A stretch of 26,964 bases of DNA, from contig DFXU01000114.1 in NCBI GenBank assembly GCA_002383285.1, forward strand, positions 1-26,964. The letters are read 5' to 3'. Made by a program: the position numbers and the translations under genes. This DNA is from Caryophanales bacterium UBA4100 (lineage in GTDB: Bacteria; Bacillota; Bacilli; Paenibacillales; UBA4045). Each line of letters opens with the position of its first letter. The stretch's first letter is position 1. The notes beneath the pieces were generated by a model. That model ran no database searches, was not told where the DNA came from, and worked only from the letters and a program-made list of their open reading frames with translations. Below are positions 24,543 to 26,964 of the stretch, one piece after another.

Positions 24543-24868
24543 TAATAATTGTATGCCATTGCGTTAAGCATTAATTAAGTATAAGTGAACCCTCCGTTTT
24601 GGAAAAGCGGCATTACAACACCTGAGCATTGGTATCGACGGCTCAATTGAGATGAGTAGCACGTGAGGTAGAGCTATCGGAATAATGCTCCTAAAACCAG
24701 CTTGATGCTGAGGATCTCAGAATATGAGTCGAAATCTCATCTGGATTTATATCCGATGAAGCAGTATAATAACCAATACATGGCAAAGAATGCCTGATAA
24801 CGGAACGAACAGGACTTACTGTCGTTTGTGTTTCTCAGGATATTCCGAGCTACACGCATGAATGGTAT
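24543..24868 (+). promoter_or_regulatory. Hairpin-rich untranslated leader of the kinase gene (unassigned)
   Basis: About 340 bases without a convincing gene. Several local hairpins are visible: CTGAG-GAT-CTCAG (24708-24720), CAGC-TTGAT-GCTG, ATGAG-TCGAAAT-CTCAT (24724-24740), a longer TCATC/GATGA stem enclosing GGAT-TTAT-ATCC (24737-24759), and GGCA-AAGAA-TGCC (24782-24794). A weak -10, TATAAG (24580-24585), has no good -35. Two segments can pair with the terminator region that follows: AACAGGA (24808-24814) with TCCTGTT (24871-24877), and AGGATA (24837-24842) with TATCCT (24866-24871). This pattern suggests an attenuator or riboswitch. I could not match it to any class I know, and no T-box antiterminator core is present. 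Confidence 0.45.
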
Positions 24869-24903
24869 CCTCCTGTTGACGATCTATGTCGGGGAGGTTT
24901 TTT
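24869..24903 (+). terminator. Terminator-like hairpin that also contains the kinase ribosome binding site
   Basis: CCTCC (24869-24873) pairs with GGAGG (24893-24897), with an inner GAC/GTC stem, and six T residues follow (24898-24903). GGGGAGG (24891-24897) is also the ribosome binding site for the TTG start at 24907. When folded, the element could both stop transcription and hide the ribosome binding site. Confidence 0.6.
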
Positions 24904-24906
24904 CAT

Positions 24907-26553
24907 TTGAACAATCAGCTTGTCCAGGTTAATCATTTGTTAGGTGGAAGGTACAAAATTACAGATGTATTGAGCACTGGTAGTATGGGTTCAGTATATA
25001 TTGCTGAAGACATGAAGCTTCTAAACAAGCGGTGGGTCATTAAGGAAATGCTACCTGCACCCTGGATGAAGAATGGAATTGCTTCAGAGGCGGCTACCTT
25101 AATCGGATTAAGACATCCCAATCTCCCTCATATCGTGGATTATATTCAGTCAGACCTTAGTCAGAGCGGTTACCTCGTCATGGATTATGTAGAAGGTGAG
25201 ACCTTGCTAGATCGTTTCCTTAAAGCTGGAAATCGATTGCCACTTGAGCGAATTATAAGTTATGCGATTCAATTATGTGAGGTGCTACATTACCTGCATC
25301 AGCAGCCTGACCCTATTATTCATCGTGATCTGAAGCCTGCTAACCTGATGATTGATGAGCATGAGCGGATGATTCTGATCGATTTCGGGACAGCTCGCAA
25401 GTACAAGGAGGGGATCACGAATGATACCGTGCAGATTGGTACGATTGGATTCGCAGCACCAGAGCAATTTGAGCAGATGCAAACTGACTGTAGAACCGAC
25501 TTATATTCGCTTGGTGCCATTCTTTATTATTTATTAAGTGATGGTCAATATTATTATTTAATGGGAATCCCCCTAGCGGAGAAGACTAAATTACAGCAGC
25601 TTCCTATGCACCTGTTTGTAATTATCGAGAAGTTACTAAGCAACCATCCAGAGGATCGTTATGCGTCTGCGCTAGAGGTTCAGCTTGAGCTTCAACGTAT
25701 ACAGAATGATATGAAGAAGGAGCAGAATCAACCTATTCATAAATCAACGAAGAATCCCGATAAGAGGCTAATCGTCTTATTAAGCTTATACCCCGGTGCA
25801 GGAAGCAGCTTTACTTGTATGGGGTTAGCGGGGCAGCTTAGGCGTTATCAGATTGACCATGCGTTAATAGAGCATCCTGTTAATGAGCCTGAGCTATTCC
25901 AGAGATGCAATGGATATGGTGAGGCTCCAGAAGGATATCAATTCCCGCACGAACAAATTTTACACGGTCATAAATTGCAGAAGGATCAAGTATGGTACGC
26001 AGGCTCTACAGCATTATATCCACAAAACCCCTATGCGATAGTCGATCAATGGAGCACAGAGAATCAGCTTCGATTATTGTTAGAAATTCCCGAATCAATC
26101 ATTCTTGTTGATCTGTCCCATCACTGGGAGGATGTATTGGTGCAGGATATGATCAGGCAAGCAGACGAGGTGTTAGTTGTTGCAGGGCCGAATCGAACTC
26201 GTCTCGAATCACCTAGAATTATGGATAGAATTGAGCAGATAAAAGGTTGGTTTGAGTACGGTAAGAATGTTTCGATGATTGCAAATCGATGGACAAGCTT
26301 CTCTTATGGCCCCTATTGGTTAGATATGCTTAAACCCTTGAATATACACAGGTTACCGGAATATGATAGATTGCAAGTGTTGAGTTATGAGTGGAAGAGC
26401 GATGCGAATGCTTGGGAAGCATATTTATTCAAGGACGAGTATAGCTCAATGTATGATCAGATTCTGAAATCCATACTTGTGGATGTGGATTGGGAGCAAT
26501 ATAAGGACAAACAGGTTAGAAAAAATAATTTATTCAAAAAAATATTTAAATGA
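24907..26553 (+). CDS. Ser/Thr protein kinase fused to a MinD/CpaE-like ATPase-fold domain
   Basis: A 548-residue cytosolic protein. The TTG start is chosen because GGGGAGG lies nine bases upstream. The ATG at 24886 falls inside the terminator hairpin and has no ribosome binding site. Residues ~14-270 are a Hanks-type kinase: glycine loop STGSMGSVY, VIKE Lys46, HRDLKPAN (D141), DFG (159-161) and an APE-like segment FAAPEQFEQ. There is no membrane helix or PASTA domain, unlike PrkC. Residues ~290-530 resemble a P-loop ATPase of the MinD/CpaE type: hydrophobic strand RLIVLLSLYPGAGSSFT, then IILVDLSHHW and VLVVAGPNRTRL. The P-loop lacks the usual Lys (GAGSSFT instead of GKGGxGKT), so this half may bind no nucleotide. 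A CpaE-like gene follows, which suggests control of a Flp/Tad-type apparatus (inference). Confidence 0.82.
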   Translation: MNNQLVQVNHLLGGRYKITDVLSTGSMGSVYIAEDMKLLNKRWVIKEMLPAPWMKNGIASEAATLIGLRHPNLPHIVDYIQSDLSQSGYLVMDYVEGETLLDRFLKAGNRLPLERIISYAIQLCEVLHYLHQQPDPIIHRDLKPANLMIDEHERMILIDFGTARKYKEGITNDTVQIGTIGFAAPEQFEQMQTDCRTDLYSLGAILYYLLSDGQYYYLMGIPLAEKTKLQQLPMHLFVIIEKLLSNHPEDRYASALEVQLELQRIQNDMKKEQNQPIHKSTKNPDKRLIVLLSLYPGAGSSFTCMGLAGQLRRYQIDHALIEHPVNEPELFQRCNGYGEAPEGYQFPHEQILHGHKLQKDQVWYAGSTALYPQNPYAIVDQWSTENQLRLLLEIPESIILVDLSHHWEDVLVQDMIRQADEVLVVAGPNRTRLESPRIMDRIEQIKGWFEYGKNVSMIANRWTSFSYGPYWLDMLKPLNIHRLPEYDRLQVLSYEWKSDANAWEAYLFKDEYSSMYDQILKSILVDVDWEQYKDKQVRKNNLFKKIFK

Positions 26554-26617
26554 TTGCCGAACAGCTAAGTTCATGATATATTAAATTCCATATAATACAT
26601 TTAATTCTTGCTGCGGA

Positions 26618-26665
26618 AGCACCGCGAATAGAGGATCATTCCTTTATTTGCGGTGCTATTTCTAT
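26618..26665 (+). terminator. Intrinsic terminator or attenuator between the kinase and the next gene
   Basis: AGCACCGCGAATAGAGG (26618-26634) pairs over 17 positions, two of them G-U, with CCTTTATTTGCGGTGCT (26641-26657) across a six-base loop. A modest T-rich tail (ATTTCTATT) follows. A TATAAT at 26591-26596, with no good -35, lies upstream. The hairpin could therefore end the kinase transcript or act in the leader of the next gene. Confidence 0.72.
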
Positions 26666-26684
26666 TGTCGAAAGGATTGGTTTT

Positions 26685-26964
26685 ATGGAGAGGATAACAC
26701 TTTGGCTTGCTGATGAGAATGAGCACTATTTGGAGTTGATGAAAAGATATATTCGAACGTCAAATTATAAGGATAAATTGAACATAGTGACATACACCGA
26801 CACTGAATGCCTCAAGCAAGCATTAACACACGTGCATACCGATACGATTATTCTAATATCATCTTCATTCTTGTCTATGCGCAGTGAGCTAGTTGATCTT
26901 AATGTCATTCATTTAAGTGAAGAGTTAGGGATAGAGCAAGAACTCGACCTGAATTGTGTATACA
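26685..26964 (+). CDS. CpaE-like / pseudo-receiver domain protein, 5' part (3' end outside window)
   Basis: The frame opens at ATG 26685, with AAAGGA (26671-26676) eight bases upstream, and stays open for 93 codons to the window edge. The product begins MERITLWLADENEHYLELMK and alternates strand and helix like a response-regulator receiver domain (ITLWLADENEHYLELMKRYI, then LNIVTYTD, then TIILISSSFL). The acidic pair after strand 1 is present (ADEN), but no phospho-acceptor Asp is at the end of strand 3 (IILISSS). That is typical of the N-terminal pseudo-receiver of CpaE proteins in Tad/Flp pilus loci. Only the N-terminal part is visible, so the assignment is tentative. Confidence 0.55.
   Translation, partial: MERITLWLADENEHYLELMKRYIRTSNYKDKLNIVTYTDTECLKQALTHVHTDTIILISSSFLSMRSELVDLNVIHLSEELGIEQELDLNCVY

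Noticed and set aside
24590..24672. Short coding-looking stretches in the kinase leader
   Set aside because: All frames are interrupted by stops within about 25 codons, and there is no start with a ribosome binding site. A decayed gene cannot be excluded but is not supported.
24543..24868. Kinase leader as a T-box, c-di-GMP-I, SAM, M-box or ykkC riboswitch
   Set aside because: I looked for the conserved cores (T-box GGTGGNACCGCG, GEMM GGACGCAAAG, and so on) and none is present. The leader is left unassigned.
24886..24906. ATG 24886 as start of the kinase
   Set aside because: It lies in the loop side of the terminator-like hairpin and has no ribosome binding site. TTG 24907 has GGGGAGG nine bases upstream and leads into the normal kinase N-terminus.

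Overview
The window reads as chromosome of an endospore-forming, low-to-mid-GC Firmicute, most likely of the Paenibacillus group (inference). The support is a Tlp-type spore protein, AGGAGG-type ribosome binding sites with frequent TTG and GTG starts, near-consensus sigma-A promoters, and the mrfA/mrfB (yprA/yprB) pair. No rRNA, tRNA, insertion sequence, phage gene or CRISPR array was seen.

Layout. (1) 1-3305: the 3' part of cobalamin-dependent methionine synthase (metH), then ribonuclease Z (rnz), ending at a hairpin that also serves the convergent spore gene tlp. (2) 3325-5025: tlp on the minus strand, divergent from a murA paralog that has a strong promoter and carries Asp where the catalytic Cys normally sits. 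(3) 5029-16120: a complete Gram-positive type IV pilus operon, pilB-pilT-pilC-pilA-pilD-pilM-pilN-pilO, then a stalk-domain protein and a large pilin-like protein with a beta-rich C-terminus. Two minor pilins (16124-17149) lie on the opposite strand, tail to tail with the operon. The operon leader is a c-di-GMP-II riboswitch whose 3' strand doubles as the 5' arm of an intrinsic terminator. PilB also carries a textbook MshEN c-di-GMP-binding motif, so the same messenger should control both pilus gene expression and the assembly motor.

(4) 17150-24321: a divergent intergenic region with an extended -10 promoter on each side, three 9-bp tandem repeats and a LexA-like box. It precedes a co-directional run of mrfA helicase, mrfB exonuclease, a HAD phosphatase, an Fpg/Nei glycosylase, endonuclease IV and a stand-alone ABC ATPase. 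Four of these six are DNA repair enzymes, and two gene pairs overlap by ATGA. (5) 24322-26964: a small unrecognised minus-strand ORF and a roughly 340-nt hairpin-rich leader ending in a terminator-like hairpin that contains the ribosome binding site of the next gene. That gene is a Ser/Thr kinase fused to a degenerate MinD/CpaE-like ATPase domain. After a terminator, the start of a CpaE-like or pseudo-receiver protein runs off the window. This last part may be the beginning of a Flp/Tad-type pilus locus (inference).

The most interesting points are the two-level c-di-GMP control of the type IV pilus, the Cys-to-Asp MurA, the unexplained leader of the kinase-ATPase fusion, and the possible SOS box on a DNA repair operon.
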